Source: Massilia pinisoli
GTDB taxonomy: Bacteria > Pseudomonadota > Gammaproteobacteria > Burkholderiales > Burkholderiaceae_D
Length of the DNA stretch: 64,000 bases
Reading direction: 5' to 3'
NCBI RefSeq assembly: GCF_024753285.1
Contig: NZ_JANUGW010000006.1
Coordinates: forward strand, 186,001 to 250,000
The translations under genes and the position numbers were made by a program. Positions 1-10,284 of the stretch are shown piece after piece. Every line of letters starts with the position of its first letter. The first letter of the stretch is position 1. The notes under the pieces are model-generated. The model had not been told where the DNA came from. It saw nothing but the letters and a program-made list of their open reading frames with translations, and made no database searches.

Positions 1-2
1 CA

Positions 3-149
3 CGCCTGCACAGCCTGGCGATGCGCGTGATGTTCGAAGCGCCGGTGCGGGCGCGGTCCCGGATCAGCGGCGACGAGAAGAACCTGTCGCCGCAAGGGCG
101 CCGGATGCACCGCGCCCTGAAGCGGGCCATCGCGATCCAGCGGCGCTGA
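3..149 (+). CDS. C-terminal end of an unidentified protein (5' partial)
   Basis: An open frame enters from the left edge and ends at the TGA at 147-149, giving the last 48 residues of a basic protein ending AIAIQRR. It contains no motif I recognise. It converges on trhO, whose stop lies 15 bases further on, and codon use fits the high-GC host. The frame is open to the edge and terminates sensibly, so a real gene is likely, but the function cannot be judged from this fragment. Confidence 0.4.
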   Translation, partial: RLHSLAMRVMFEAPVRARSRISGDEKNLSPQGRRMHRALKRAIAIQRR

Positions 150-164
150 GCGCGCCGATGGCGG

Positions 165-1013
165 TCAGTATTCGGCAGCGGCCGCCGCCGTCTTCGCGCA
201 ATGCGGGCACGACTTGCCCACGACGTACTCCGGCGCCAGCTGCTGGCGCGGCGTCACGACGGCGCGGCAGGCGAAGCATTGGACGGTTTCCGTCGGCTCC
301 AGCTTCGGGTTGAGCGCGGTGCGGTAGTCGAACACGAAGCAGTCGCCCGTGTAGTGGTCGCCGCCCACTTCCTCGAAATATTTCAGGATGCCGCCGTCGA
401 GCTGGTAAACGCGGTCGTAACCGATGTTCTGCATGTGGATCGCCGCCTTTTCGCAGCGGATGCCGCCCGTGCAGAACGTGACGACGGTCTTGCCCTGGAG
501 TTCATCCTTGTGCTTGGCGACGACGTCGGGGAACTCGCTGAACTTGTCGATGCGGTAGTCCAGCGTGTTCTCGAACGTGCCCACGTCGACTTCGAACGCG
601 TTGCGGGTTTCCATCATGACGACGGGGACGCCGTCGTCGTCGTGGCCCTGGTCGAGCCAGCGCTTGAGCGTCTTCGGCGCCACGGACGGCGCGCGGCCCA
701 GTTCCGGCTTGATCAGCGGCATGCGCATCGTGATGATTTCCTTCTTGATGCGGACGAGCATGCGGCGGTGCGGCTGTTCGGTCGACAGGCTTTCCTTCCA
801 CTCCAGGTCGGCCAGGCGCGCGTCGCTGCGGACCCACGCCAGATACTGGTCGATCGCCTCGCGCGGTCCGGACACGAACATGTTGATGCCTTCCGGCGTC
901 AGCAGGATGGTGCCCTTCAGGCCCAGCTCGTCGCACAGCGCCTGGTATTGCGGGCGCATGTCGTCGAGGTTGTCCAGGGAGACGAATTTATAGGCGGCGA
1001 TGTTGACGTACAT
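165..1013 (-). CDS. trhO: tRNA uridine(34) hydroxylase TrhO (rhodanese family, YceA)
   Basis: 282 residues. TrhO enzymes hydroxylate uridine 34 in the wobble position of tRNAs in the cytoplasm, an oxygen-dependent step towards mo5U/cmo5U. An N-terminal acylphosphatase-like part ([13 protein letters not shown]) precedes a rhodanese domain with the active-site loop [12 protein letters not shown], whose first Cys is the catalytic one. The tail carries two Cys pairs (CFACR and CPHC) typical of the longer family members. Length matches the family. The ATG at 1013 is the natural start. The gene is divergent from dnaE across a 144-base gap. Confidence 0.93.
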   Translation of the reverse strand: MYVNIAAYKFVSLDNLDDMRPQYQALCDELGLKGTILLTPEGINMFVSGPREAIDQYLAWVRSDARLADLEWKESLSTEQPHRRMLVRIKKEIITMRMPLIKPELGRAPSVAPKTLKRWLDQGHDDDGVPVVMMETRNAFEVDVGTFENTLDYRIDKFSEFPDVVAKHKDELQGKTVVTFCTGGIRCEKAAIHMQNIGYDRVYQLDGGILKYFEEVGGDHYTGDCFVFDYRTALNPKLEPTETVQCFACRAVVTPRQQLAPEYVVGKSCPHCAKTAAAAAEY

Positions 1014-1050
1014 GATCGTGATACGGTGCGAAGCGGGGAAGAAGCCGACT

Positions 1051-1056
1051 ATTATA
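1051..1056 (-). promoter_or_regulatory. Candidate -10 box for trhO
   Basis: On the minus strand these bases read TATAAT, a perfect sigma-70 -10 hexamer, 38 bases upstream of the trhO ATG. The position 17 bases further upstream has no good -35 match, so this is only a candidate. Confidence 0.3.
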
Positions 1057-1157
1057 AGCCAGCAGCGGCGTAAAGAGCATGTCGGCGACGCTTGTCAAGC
1101 CTCGCACCGTGCCTGGATGCAACCCTCAATTCGAGCCGTCCGGGGTAAAATGACAAG

Positions 1158-4100
1158 ATGACTTCCCCGATCTTCACCCACCTCCGCGTCCATACCGAAT
1201 ACTCGATCGTCGACGGCCTCGTCCGTATTGACGACCTGGTGGCCGCCGCCGCCAAGGACCAGCAGCCCGCGGTGGGCGTCACCGACCTGGCCAACGCGTT
1301 CTGCCTCGTGCGCTTCTATAAAGCGGCGCGCGGCAAGGGCATCAAGCCGATCGTCGGGGTGGATGCATGGATCACGAACGACGAGAACCGCGACAAGCCG
1401 TTCCGCCTGCTCCTCCTCTGCAAGAACAAGACCGGCTATCTGCAGCTGTGCGAACTGCTGTCGAAAGCGTGGCTCACGAACCAGTACAAGGGCCGGGCCG
1501 AGATCCGCGTCGAATGGCTGGAAGCGCTGGCCACGTCCGTGTCGACCCTGGAGCCGGACGTGCCCCAGTCGGACGGCCTGATCGTATTGTCGGGCGCGCA
1601 GTTCGGCGACATCGGCCAGGCCATCGACAACGGTGACCTGGACAAGGCCGAGGCATGCGCGCGCCGCTGGGCGCAGATCTTCCCCGGCCATTTCTATGTC
1701 GAGATCCAGCGCGCCGGCCAGCCGAACCAGGAACAGCAGGTGCGCCATTCCGTGGCGCTGGCGAACCGCCTGGGCCTGCCCGTCGTCGCGACGCACCCCG
1801 TGCAGTTCATCAGCAAGGACGAATTCATCGCGCACGAGGCGCGCGTCTGTATCGCCGAGGGCGAGATGCTCGCGAACGCCAAGCGTGTGCGCCGCTTCAA
1901 CGAAGGCATGTGCTTCAAGTCGCAGGCCGAGATGGCCGAGCTGTTCAAGGACTTGCCTGGCGCGCTCGCCAACTCCGTGGAGATCGCCAAGCGCTGCAAC
2001 GTCACGCTGACGCTCGGCAAGCCGCAGCTGCCGAACTTCCCGACGCCCGGCATGACGATCGACGAATTCCTCGTCGCGGAAACGAAGAAGGGCCTGGAAG
2101 AGCGCCTGATCGAGCTGTACCCGAACGAAGAACAGCGGGAGAAGGAGCGCCCGCGCTACGAGGCCCGGCTGGAGTTCGAGAACAACACCATCATCAAGAT
2201 GAAGTTCCCGGGCTACTTCCTCATCGTGGCGGAGTTCATCCAGTGGGGCAAGAACAACGGCGTGCCGATCGGCCCGGGCCGCGGCTCCGGCGCGGGTTCG
2301 CTCGTCGCGTACGCGCTGAAGATCACCGACCTCGATCCCCTGAAATACAACCTGCTGTTCGAGCGCTTCCTGAACCCGGAACGCGTCTCGATGCCCGACT
2401 TCGACATCGACTTCTGCCAGGAAAAGCGAGAGTTGGTGATCCAGCACGTGAAGGATCTGTACGGCCGCGACGCCGTGTCGCAGATCGCCACGTTCGGTAC
2501 GATGGCCGCGAAGGGCGCGATCCGCGACGTGGGCCGCGTGCTGGACTTCGGCTACAACTTCTGCGACGGCATCTCGAAGCTGATCCCGTTCAAGCCGGGC
2601 AAGCAGGTGTCGATCGCCGAGGCGATCGAAGAAGAGCCGATGCTGAAGGAACGCCTCGAGAACGAGGAAGAGGTGAAGCAGCTGATCGAGCTCGCGCAGC
2701 AGGTCGAAGGCATCACCCGCAACATCGGCATGCACGCGGGCGGCGTGCTGATCGCACCCGGCAAGCTGACGGACTTCTGCCCGCTGTACACGCAGGGCGG
2801 CGATGCGGGTGTCGTGTCGCAGTACGACAAGGACGACGTGGAGGCCGCCGGCCTCGTGAAGTTCGACTTCCTGGGCCTCACCACCTTGACCATCCTCGAC
2901 CGCGCCGTCAACTACATCCGCGCGCTCGACCCGGCCGACAAGGATTTCGACCTGTCCAAGCTGCCGCTGACGGACCGGCCCACGTACAAATTGCTGACGG
3001 ATGCGAAGACCGTCGCCGTGTTCCAGCTTGAAAGCCGCGGCATGCAGGGCATGCTGAAGGATGCGCGGCCCGACCGCTTCGAGGACATCATCGCGCTCGT
3101 GGCACTGTACCGTCCGGGCCCGATGGACCTGATCCCGGACTTCTGCAAGCGTAAGCATGGCGAGAAGTTCGACTACCCGGACCCGCGCACGGAGTCCATT
3201 CTCTCGGAGACCTACGGCATCATGGTCTACCAGGAGCAGGTGATGCAGATGGCGCAGATCGTCGGCGGCTACTCGCTGGGCGGCGCGGACATGCTGCGCC
3301 GCGCGATGGGCAAGAAGAAGGCCGAGGAAATGGCCGAGCACCGCGCGATCTTCCGCGCCGGCGCCGCGAAGGACGGGCTGACGACGGAAAAGGCCGACGA
3401 GATCTTCGACTTGATGGAGAAGTTCGCGGGCTACGGCTTCAACAAGTCGCACGCGGCCGCGTATGCGCTGCTGTCGTACCACACGGCGTACCTGAAGGTC
3501 CACCACACCGCCGCGTTCATGGCAGCCAACATGTCGCTCGCCATGGAAGACACGGACAAGATCAAGATCCTCGTCGAGGACTCGATCGACATGTGCAAGC
3601 TCACGATCCTGCCGCCGGACGTCAACGAATCGCAGTTCCGCTTCACGCCGGAAGGTCCGCCGGCCTCCGTCACGGGCAAGCAGGTGTCCAACATCCGCTA
3701 CGGCCTGGGCGGCGTCAAAGGCGCGGGCCAGGGCGCCATCGAGGCGATCATCGCGGCGAGGGAATCGGGCGGCAAGTTCAAGGACTTGTTCGACTTCTGC
3801 AAGCGCGTGGACCGCAAGCAGATCAACCGCCGCACGATCGAATCGCTGATCCGCGCGGGCGCGATGGATTGCTTCGGCGTCGACCGCGCCGTGCTGCTCG
3901 CGTCCGTCGCGTTCGCGGTCGAAGTGGCCGACCAGGCGGCCGCGTCCGCGAACCAGGTCAGCCTGTTCGGCGGCGACGATTCCGACCTCGTCGCACCGCC
4001 CGACTACGTGAAGGCGACGCCGTGGACGGACCGCCAGAAGCTGTCCGAGGAAAAGACGGCGCTGGGCTACTACCTGTCGGGCCATATGTTCGACTCGTAT

Positions 4101-4652
4101 GCGGCCGAGGTGCGGCGCTTCGCGAAGACTAAGCTGAAAGACCTGGAACCGTCGCGTGACCCGCGCATGCTGTGCGGCGTCATCACGGGCGTGCGCACGC
4201 AGCTCACGCAGCGCGGCAAGATCCTGATCGTCTCGCTGGACGACAAGTCCGGCGTCGTCGAAGTCACGATCTACAACGAGCTGTTCGAGCAGCACAAGAA
4301 CACCTTCCGCGAAGACGAGTTCCTGCTCGTCGTGGGCAAGGTGTCGGAAGACCGCTTCAACGGGGGCCTGCGTATCACGGCGGAGAAGGTGTTCGACATC
4401 GCGACCGCGCGCATCCAGTATGGCCACAAGCTGGAGATGGACGTCGCGTGCACGATCCCGCCGGCGAAGCTGGCCGAGATCCTGCAACCGTACCGCCACG
4501 AGAACGGCCTCCCGGTCAGCCTGCGCGTGACACCGCAAGGCATCCCATGCATCTTGCAGCTGGGCGATGCGTGGCGCGTGGCGCCGTCGGACGAGTTGAA
4601 GTATGCGCTGGAGCTGCAGCTCGGCGCGAAGGACGTCGCGGTCGAGTATTGA
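1158..4652 (+). CDS. dnaE: DNA polymerase III subunit alpha
   Basis: 1164 residues, the usual DnaE1 length. It is the catalytic subunit of the replicative polymerase. The N-terminal PHP domain starts at FTHLRVHTEYSIVDG. The palm holds GPGRGSGAGSLVAYAL and the catalytic pair in PDFDIDF (about D414 and D416), with the third acidic residue probably in the KFDFLGL segment near residue 570. A helix-hairpin-helix region and a C-terminal OB fold (about 950-1040, GVITGVRTQLTQRGK) follow. The ATG at 1158 gives the canonical MTSPIFTHLRVH start. The gene stands alone, divergent from trhO. Confidence 0.97.
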   Translation: MTSPIFTHLRVHTEYSIVDGLVRIDDLVAAAAKDQQPAVGVTDLANAFCLVRFYKAARGKGIKPIVGVDAWITNDENRDKPFRLLLLCKNKTGYLQLCELLSKAWLTNQYKGRAEIRVEWLEALATSVSTLEPDVPQSDGLIVLSGAQFGDIGQAIDNGDLDKAEACARRWAQIFPGHFYVEIQRAGQPNQEQQVRHSVALANRLGLPVVATHPVQFISKDEFIAHEARVCIAEGEMLANAKRVRRFNEGMCFKSQAEMAELFKDLPGALANSVEIAKRCNVTLTLGKPQLPNFPTPGMTIDEFLVAETKKGLEERLIELYPNEEQREKERPRYEARLEFENNTIIKMKFPGYFLIVAEFIQWGKNNGVPIGPGRGSGAGSLVAYALKITDLDPLKYNLLFERFLNPERVSMPDFDIDFCQEKRELVIQHVKDLYGRDAVSQIATFGTMAAKGAIRDVGRVLDFGYNFCDGISKLIPFKPGKQVSIAEAIEEEPMLKERLENEEEVKQLIELAQQVEGITRNIGMHAGGVLIAPGKLTDFCPLYTQGGDAGVVSQYDKDDVEAAGLVKFDFLGLTTLTILDRAVNYIRALDPADKDFDLSKLPLTDRPTYKLLTDAKTVAVFQLESRGMQGMLKDARPDRFEDIIALVALYRPGPMDLIPDFCKRKHGEKFDYPDPRTESILSETYGIMVYQEQVMQMAQIVGGYSLGGADMLRRAMGKKKAEEMAEHRAIFRAGAAKDGLTTEKADEIFDLMEKFAGYGFNKSHAAAYALLSYHTAYLKVHHTAAFMAANMSLAMEDTDKIKILVEDSIDMCKLTILPPDVNESQFRFTPEGPPASVTGKQVSNIRYGLGGVKGAGQGAIEAIIAARESGGKFKDLFDFCKRVDRKQINRRTIESLIRAGAMDCFGVDRAVLLASVAFAVEVADQAAASANQVSLFGGDDSDLVAPPDYVKATPWTDRQKLSEEKTALGYYLSGHMFDSYAAEVRRFAKTKLKDLEPSRDPRMLCGVITGVRTQLTQRGKILIVSLDDKSGVVEVTIYNELFEQHKNTFREDEFLLVVGKVSEDRFNGGLRITAEKVFDIATARIQYGHKLEMDVACTIPPAKLAEILQPYRHENGLPVSLRVTPQGIPCILQLGDAWRVAPSDELKYALELQLGAKDVAVEY

Positions 4653-4863
4653 GCGCGGCCGGATGCGGGCGGCATAAAAGCATATGCACGAGGCAAGACG
4701 TTTTGCCAACTGTGTTGTGCCGCCGCCGCTCCCACATTGCTGAATCCTAATTATTTAGGTGTAATTGCATTCCTGCCATTGGCGTTTGCTCACGTCAGGC
4801 GAAAAATATTGGTCAGTGGAAATTTCTCCGCGTTGTAAAGCCAGGACGTCGGCGCTGACCATT

Positions 4864-6477
4864 ATGAAAATTACATTTCGCCAAAAACTTTTCCTTCCCT
4901 TACTCCTCAGTTGGGTCTGCCTGCTCGCCGTGTTCACGGTAAACGCCGTGCAGAGCCGTGCCCTGCGCCTCGAGGAGCGCAAGATCCAGTTGTCGAATGC
5001 CAGCGACGTGGCCGCGTCGATCGTCAAGGATTACGCCGCCCTCGCCGCGGCCGGCACGGTGCCCCTCGACGAAGCGAAAAAACAGGCGCAGGCGCGCCTG
5101 CGCGCGCTGCGTTACGGGGCCAACGGCTACTTCACGGTGTACGACGACAAGACCGTGCTCATGCACCCGATCAAGCCGGAACTGGTCGGTTCGCCAATCG
5201 GCAACATCGTGGATCCGAAAGGCCATAACCCCTACCTGGACGGCATCGCCGCGACGCGCGCGGCCGGCGCCGGCTACGTCGAATACCTGTGGGCCAAGCC
5301 GGGCTCGGCCAAGCCGGAACCCAAGCTCACCCACGTGCAGGCGTACCAGCCATGGGGCTGGTATTTCATGAACGGGCTGTACATCGACGACCTCGATCAC
5401 GCGTTCTACGCCCAGTTGGCCGGTGCGGCCGCGTGGCTGGCCGTGATCGGCGCGCTGCTGACGGCCCTCGTGTGGTTCGTCGTGCGCAGCGTGGAGCGCT
5501 CGATCGGCGGCGATCCGGAGGCGGCCGTCGCCGTGGCGCAGCGCATCGCCGCGGGCGACCTCGGCATGGACGTTCCCGTGCGCGCCGGCTTCGATGCCAG
5601 CCTGATGGCCGCCATGAAGCGCATGCGCGACGCGCTGGCCGGCATCGTCGGCGACGTGCGCGCCGGCACGGACCTGATCGCCACGGCATCGCGCGAGATC
5701 GCCAGCGGCAACCTCGACTTGTCGAGCCGCACGGAAGAACAGGCCAGCTCGCTCGAGGAGACGGCCGCGTCGATGGAAGAACTGACGTCGACCGTGAAGA
5801 ACAGCGCCGAGAACGCGCGCGAAGCGAGCCGCCTGGCCGATTCCGCCGCCGAGGTGGCGGGGCGCGGCGGTGCCGTCGTGGCACGCGTCGTCGATACGAT
5901 GGGGTCGATCAACGATTCGTCGAAGAAGATCGTCGACATCATCACCGTCATCGACGGCATCGCATTCCAGACGAACATCCTGGCGCTGAACGCCGCCGTC
6001 GAGGCCGCGCGTGCGGGCGAACAGGGCCGCGGTTTTGCCGTCGTCGCGGGCGAAGTGCGCACCTTGGCCCAACGCTCCGCCGCGGCCGCGAAGGAAATCA
6101 AGGAACTGATCGGCGACTCCGTCGCCCGCGTCGACGACGGTGCGAAGCTCGTCGAGGAAGCGGGCGCCACGATGCAGGAAATCGTGGCCAGCGTGAACAA
6201 GGTCAGCACGATGATCGGCGCCATCAGCGCGGCCACGCAGGAGCAGGGCGAGGGCATCGAGCACGTCAACCAGGCCATCGCCCAGATGGACCAGGTGACG
6301 CAGCAGAACGCGTCGCTCGTCGAGGAAGCGGCGGCGGCGTCGGAAGCCATGCAGGAACAGGCCGCGAAGCTGGCCCAGGTGGTGAGCGTGTTCCGGATCG
6401 AGACGCAAGCCCCGGCCCGCGCGGCCGCTACGCTGCCGGCCGCGCGTGCTCGCGCAACCCGATCGTTGCCTGCGTAA
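4864..6477 (+). CDS. Methyl-accepting chemotaxis protein with a single Cache sensor
   Basis: 537 residues from the ATG at 4864 ([14 protein letters not shown]); an in-frame TTG further upstream would add 33 polar residues before the membrane anchor and is unlikely. Order: TM1 (about 8-28), a periplasmic sCache_2-type domain ([17 protein letters not shown] ... [13 protein letters not shown]), TM2 (about 185-205), HAMP, then the cytoplasmic signalling domain with the hairpin tip [19 protein letters not shown]. The tail is Ala-rich and ends RSLPA, without the NWETF-type CheR/CheB docking peptide. sCache_2 domains usually sense small organic acids; the ligand here is unknown. The 3' end overlaps the convergent GT2 gene by 50 bases. 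Confidence 0.9.
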   Translation: MKITFRQKLFLPLLLSWVCLLAVFTVNAVQSRALRLEERKIQLSNASDVAASIVKDYAALAAAGTVPLDEAKKQAQARLRALRYGANGYFTVYDDKTVLMHPIKPELVGSPIGNIVDPKGHNPYLDGIAATRAAGAGYVEYLWAKPGSAKPEPKLTHVQAYQPWGWYFMNGLYIDDLDHAFYAQLAGAAAWLAVIGALLTALVWFVVRSVERSIGGDPEAAVAVAQRIAAGDLGMDVPVRAGFDASLMAAMKRMRDALAGIVGDVRAGTDLIATASREIASGNLDLSSRTEEQASSLEETAASMEELTSTVKNSAENAREASRLADSAAEVAGRGGAVVARVVDTMGSINDSSKKIVDIITVIDGIAFQTNILALNAAVEAARAGEQGRGFAVVAGEVRTLAQRSAAAAKEIKELIGDSVARVDDGAKLVEEAGATMQEIVASVNKVSTMIGAISAATQEQGEGIEHVNQAIAQMDQVTQQNASLVEEAAAASEAMQEQAAKLAQVVSVFRIETQAPARAAATLPAARARATRSLPA

Positions 6478-7264
6478 TCTTGCTCGCGGCGCGCTCCAGG
6501 ACGACGTTGCGGTTGCTCGTCTCCTGGTCGCGCTGCGCTTCGCGGTGCCACAGGTGGAACACCTCGGTGGCGAAGGCGCCGTCCTTGCGCATCACCCCTG
6601 CATGGAACAGGCGCACGACGAGGTCGGAATCTTCGTGGCCCCAGCCCGTGAAGCTCTCGTCGAAACCGTTGACCCTGTCCAGGTCGCTGCGCCAGACCGC
6701 GAGGTTGCAACTCTTGATCCGCCGCCACGAAAATTTGCGCGACGTGCGTCCCACGTCGGGCCAGCGCAACCCCAGCGGCTGCAAAGTCTTGTTCAAGTCG
6801 CCGTGCAGGCGCCACCGCAGCCGCGTGAGCGCAGACGTGGCGCCGACGTCGATCCCGTCTTGCAATACCCGGCGCGTCAGCGCTTCCGACATCAGGATGC
6901 GGCTGCCCGACACGAGGTAGCCAGCCTGCGACAGCGCGCGGTGGCGGGCGATGAAGTCGCGCTGCGGAATGCAATCGCCGTCCAGGAAGATGATGTATTC
7001 GCCGCTGGCCGCCAGCGTGCCGCGGTTGCGCGCCATGGCGGCGCGAAAGCCCTCGTCGGGTTGCCAGACGTGGCGCAGGCGCACGGGCGCGTCCGTCGCG
7101 AGCCGCTCGACGCTGGCAACCGTGTTGGCAGTGGAGCCGTCATCAGCGATAATGATTTCAAAATTCTTGTCGTTCTGCGTGAAGCATGCCCGTACCACCG
7201 CCTCCAGCGCGTCCGGCCGGTTGTAGGTGGTGATCACGACCGAGATAGTCTGTGCGTGACGCAT
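6428..7264 (-). CDS. Glycosyltransferase family 2 with galactosyltransferase-like C-terminus
   Basis: 278 residues. The N-terminus [16 protein letters not shown] and [12 protein letters not shown] form the nucleotide-sugar-binding half of a GT-A fold, and FLDGDC supplies the DxD metal site. The motif [17 protein letters not shown] is the acceptor-side signature shared with the Glyco_transf_7C domain. It probably adds a sugar to lipopolysaccharide or another envelope glycan, as it is divergent (55-base gap) from an O-antigen-ligase-like gene, msbA and waaF. Donor and acceptor cannot be read from sequence. Confidence 0.88.
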   Translation of the reverse strand: MRHAQTISVVITTYNRPDALEAVVRACFTQNDKNFEIIIADDGSTANTVASVERLATDAPVRLRHVWQPDEGFRAAMARNRGTLAASGEYIIFLDGDCIPQRDFIARHRALSQAGYLVSGSRILMSEALTRRVLQDGIDVGATSALTRLRWRLHGDLNKTLQPLGLRWPDVGRTSRKFSWRRIKSCNLAVWRSDLDRVNGFDESFTGWGHEDSDLVVRLFHAGVMRKDGAFATEVFHLWHREAQRDQETSNRNVVLERAASKITQATIGLREHARPAA

Positions 7265-7319
7265 AAGGTCCAGTGTACACTGCCGTATTCAGGGGCGTGA
7301 GTATCCCACAAGAACATCG

Positions 7320-8561
7320 ATGAACAGTAATCCGACGCACATGCGGCCGCCGATGCGGATCTGGGTCGGCGCCCTGGCTTTCCTGTTGCCGTTTTCGAGC
7401 CTCGTCACCTCGCCCGGCGTCAGCGCTGCAAGTTTCCTCTTCCTGGCCACCGCCTTGATGTCGTTCAAACCGTGCCGTGACGCGCTCGTGCGCCATTGGG
7501 CACAGGTACGCGGGGTCGTGCTAGCCTTCCTGCTGTACTTCCTGTTTGTCCTCGCGTGCGTGCTGTTGCGTGGCGAAAAGATGAGCGTGCTGGAAAAACC
7601 GCTGCGCATGCTGCTGGCGGCGGGCGCGCTGGGCCTCGTCGTGGCCGTGCGCGCGCCCCGCCGGGCATTGTGGTGGGGCGCCAGCGCGGGTGCGGTGGCG
7701 GCGCTGCCGTTCATCGCCTGGCAGCGTTTCGTGCTGCACATCGAACGGCCGGGCGGGCTCATCAATTCGATCACGTTCGGCGACCTCGCGCTCGTGCTGG
7801 CGCTGCTGGCGCTGGCCGGCGCGATCGACATGCGCGACCGCGCGCGCGACGCCTTGCTGGCCGGCGTGGCCGCGCTGGCGGGCCTTGTTGCATCCGTATT
7901 GACGGGCACCCGCGGCGGCTGGGCGGCGCTCGTGCTGATGGCGCTCGTGCTGGGGCGCCACGTGGTCCGGATCGACAGCCGACGCGTGCGCGCGCTGCTG
8001 GCCGGCGGCATCGCCTTGCTGGCGGCTGCCTGGTTCGCGCCGGCGCTGGGGGTGCAGCAGCGTTTCGCCCAGGGCGTCAGCGATGCGCGGATCTGGTACG
8101 AGGGCGGCAACGTGTGGACCAACGTCGGCACCCGGCTTGAATTGTGGAAAGGTGCCGCCATGTTGATCCGCGAACACCCGCTGCTGGGCATGGATTTCGA
8201 CGCCTGCCGCGCGCGGCTGGCCGAGTATGCGCACGCCGGCCGGCTCGACCCGATGGTGCTGCAGCTGCCGCACCTGCATAATGACGGGTTGCAGGCGCTG
8301 ACGACCGGCGGTGCGGTGGGCTTTTTGTTCTGGGCGGCCACGTTGGCCGCGCCGCTGCTGTTCTTCCTGCGCGCCATCGGCGACGGCACGCGCGCGCCGC
8401 AGTTCGCCGTCGCGCTGGGCGGGGCGATGGTGGTGCTCGGCTACGTCGGCTTCGGGCTGACGGAAGTGATCTTCTGGTCGATGAAGGCAAGTCTGTTCTA
8501 TGCGCTCATGGTGTTCCTCCTCATGGGCTTCTGTTTGAACGCGAAAGAAAAAATTGGATAA
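7320..8561 (+). CDS. O-antigen ligase family (WaaL-like) membrane protein
   Basis: 413 residues with about ten to twelve hydrophobic segments and a large periplasmic loop (about 245-320) containing TRLELWKGAAMLIREHPLLG, the hallmark of Wzy_C/O-antigen ligase proteins. These join undecaprenyl-linked polymer to lipid A-core in the periplasm; polymerases of the Wzy type look similar, so ligase rather than polymerase is inferred from context. First gene of an operon: it overlaps msbA by 8 bases, which in turn overlaps waaF. Confidence 0.85.
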   Translation: MNSNPTHMRPPMRIWVGALAFLLPFSSLVTSPGVSAASFLFLATALMSFKPCRDALVRHWAQVRGVVLAFLLYFLFVLACVLLRGEKMSVLEKPLRMLLAAGALGLVVAVRAPRRALWWGASAGAVAALPFIAWQRFVLHIERPGGLINSITFGDLALVLALLALAGAIDMRDRARDALLAGVAALAGLVASVLTGTRGGWAALVLMALVLGRHVVRIDSRRVRALLAGGIALLAAAWFAPALGVQQRFAQGVSDARIWYEGGNVWTNVGTRLELWKGAAMLIREHPLLGMDFDACRARLAEYAHAGRLDPMVLQLPHLHNDGLQALTTGGAVGFLFWAATLAAPLLFFLRAIGDGTRAPQFAVALGGAMVVLGYVGFGLTEVIFWSMKASLFYALMVFLLMGFCLNAKEKIG

Positions 8562-10284
8562 CAGTGTCATCATCAAGCGCCTGTGGGCGATCCTGAAACC
8601 GTATCGCGGGCGCGCGTTCCTGTCGCTGCTCGCGATGGCGTTGACGGCCGCCACGCAGCCGCTGCTGGGCGAGGCCCTGAAGCTGCTGATGGACAAGGGC
8701 TTCAAGCACAAGGTGCCGTTCAGCCTGTGGTGGATCCCGGGCGTGCTCGTGTCGATCTTCGTCCTGCGCGGCATAGGCACGTTCGCCACCGCCTACTACA
8801 ACAACTGGGTGCTCTCGCGCGTCCTGAACGATTTGCGCGCCCAGGCGTTCGAACGCCTGCTGCGCCTGCCCGTCGCGCGCTTCCACGAAGAGTCGACGGG
8901 CAAGGTGATCAACACCGTCGTCGGCGACGTGCGCCAGGTCGTGGACATGATCAACTCCGTGTTCATCTCGTTCGTGCGCGACGTGCTCGTCGTGATCGGC
9001 CTGCTCGGCTCGCTGCTGTGGCTGAACTGGATGCTGACCCTCGTCGCGATCGTGGTCGTGCCGCTCACGGCCGTGATCGTGCGCACGACGAGCAAGCGGC
9101 TGCGCCAGCTGAACCGCGAGAACACGCGCGTGACGGGCGAGATGACGCAGGTCGTCGAGGAAGCCGCGCGCGGCCACCAGGTGATCCGCGTATTCTCGGG
9201 CGAACGGTACGAGAGCCGCCGCTTCTTCCAGCGCAGCGAGGCGCTGCGCGGCTTTTCCCAGCGCATGACGGTCGCGTTCGCGGCGACGACGCCTGTCACG
9301 CAGATCGCCACGTCGATCTCGCTGTCCGTCGTCGTCGTGCTGGCGCTGAAGGCCGACATGACGGTCGGCGAATTCACCCAGTTCGTCACGTTGATGCTGA
9401 TGCTGCTGACGCCGCTGAAGGCACTGGCCGAGGTGAATGGCCCCATGCAGCGCGGCATCGCCGCGGCGGAAATCGTGTTCGAGCTGATCGACGCGCCCGT
9501 CGAGCACGACCCGGGCACGCGCACCCTCGAGCGCGCGCAGGGCCACGTGCGCTTCGAGCACGTCAAGTTCCGCTATCCGAACACGCAGGCGCTGGCGCTC
9601 GACGACGTCTCGCTGGACGTCAAGCCAGGCCAGACCGTCGCCCTCGTCGGCATGTCGGGCGGCGGCAAGTCGACGTTCGTGAGCCTCGTGACGCGCTTCT
9701 ACGAGCCGGAGTCGGGCCGCATCCTGCTGGACGGCGTGCCGTACCAGGACATCAAGATGGCGTCGCTGCGCGCCCAACTGGCGCTCGTGAGCCAGAACGT
9801 GGTGCTGTTCGACGACACGCTGCGGGCCAACATCGCGTACGGCGTCGAGCACGTCGACGAGGCGCGCCTGCAGGCCGCCATCCGCGCCGCGCACCTGACC
9901 GACGTCGTCGCGCGCCTGCCGGAAGGCGTCGACACGCTCATCGGCGAGAACGGCATGCGCCTGTCCGGCGGCCAGCGCCAGCGCGTGGCGATCGCGCGCG
10001 CCATCTACAAGGATGCGCCGATCCTGATCCTGGACGAGGCCACGTCGGCGCTGGACAACGAGTCGGAACGCGCCGTGCAGGCCGCCCTCGACACGCTGAT
10101 GGCCGGTCGCACCACGTTCGTGATCGCGCACCGCCTGTCGACCATCGAGGGCGCCGACCTGATCGTCGTGATGGAGCACGGCCGCATCGTCGAGCAGGGC
10201 ACGCACGAGCAGCTGCTGGCAAAGGGCGGCATGTACGCGAACCTGTACCGGCTGCAGTTTTCCACGGTGGTGGAAGAGACATGA
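8554..10284 (+). CDS. msbA: Lipid A export ABC transporter MsbA
   Basis: 576 residues, a half-transporter with an N-terminal six-helix membrane domain (about 10-310) and a C-terminal ATPase. Walker A is GMSGGGKST (about 367-375), the signature LSGGQRQR (about 470) and Walker B ILILDEATSALD (about 490). MsbA flips lipid A-core from the inner to the outer leaflet of the inner membrane. The start is a TTG at 8554, overlapping the end of the preceding gene by 8 bases; the coding sequence ends in an ATGA overlap with waaF, so the three are translationally coupled. Confidence 0.93.
   Translation: MDNSVIIKRLWAILKPYRGRAFLSLLAMALTAATQPLLGEALKLLMDKGFKHKVPFSLWWIPGVLVSIFVLRGIGTFATAYYNNWVLSRVLNDLRAQAFERLLRLPVARFHEESTGKVINTVVGDVRQVVDMINSVFISFVRDVLVVIGLLGSLLWLNWMLTLVAIVVVPLTAVIVRTTSKRLRQLNRENTRVTGEMTQVVEEAARGHQVIRVFSGERYESRRFFQRSEALRGFSQRMTVAFAATTPVTQIATSISLSVVVVLALKADMTVGEFTQFVTLMLMLLTPLKALAEVNGPMQRGIAAAEIVFELIDAPVEHDPGTRTLERAQGHVRFEHVKFRYPNTQALALDDVSLDVKPGQTVALVGMSGGGKSTFVSLVTRFYEPESGRILLDGVPYQDIKMASLRAQLALVSQNVVLFDDTLRANIAYGVEHVDEARLQAAIRAAHLTDVVARLPEGVDTLIGENGMRLSGGQRQRVAIARAIYKDAPILILDEATSALDNESERAVQAALDTLMAGRTTFVIAHRLSTIEGADLIVVMEHGRIVEQGTHEQLLAKGGMYANLYRLQFSTVVEET

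Noticed and set aside
1095..4709. Minus-strand open frame of over 1200 codons opposite dnaE
   Set aside because: It is a high-GC shadow: composition is His/Arg/Ala-rich, no domain appears, and the plus strand encodes a complete DnaE.
8583..10280. Plus-strand frame overlapping msbA and continuous with waaF
   Set aside because: Only the part from the ATG at 10281 shows heptosyltransferase motifs; the upstream part is Arg-rich noise in another frame of msbA.
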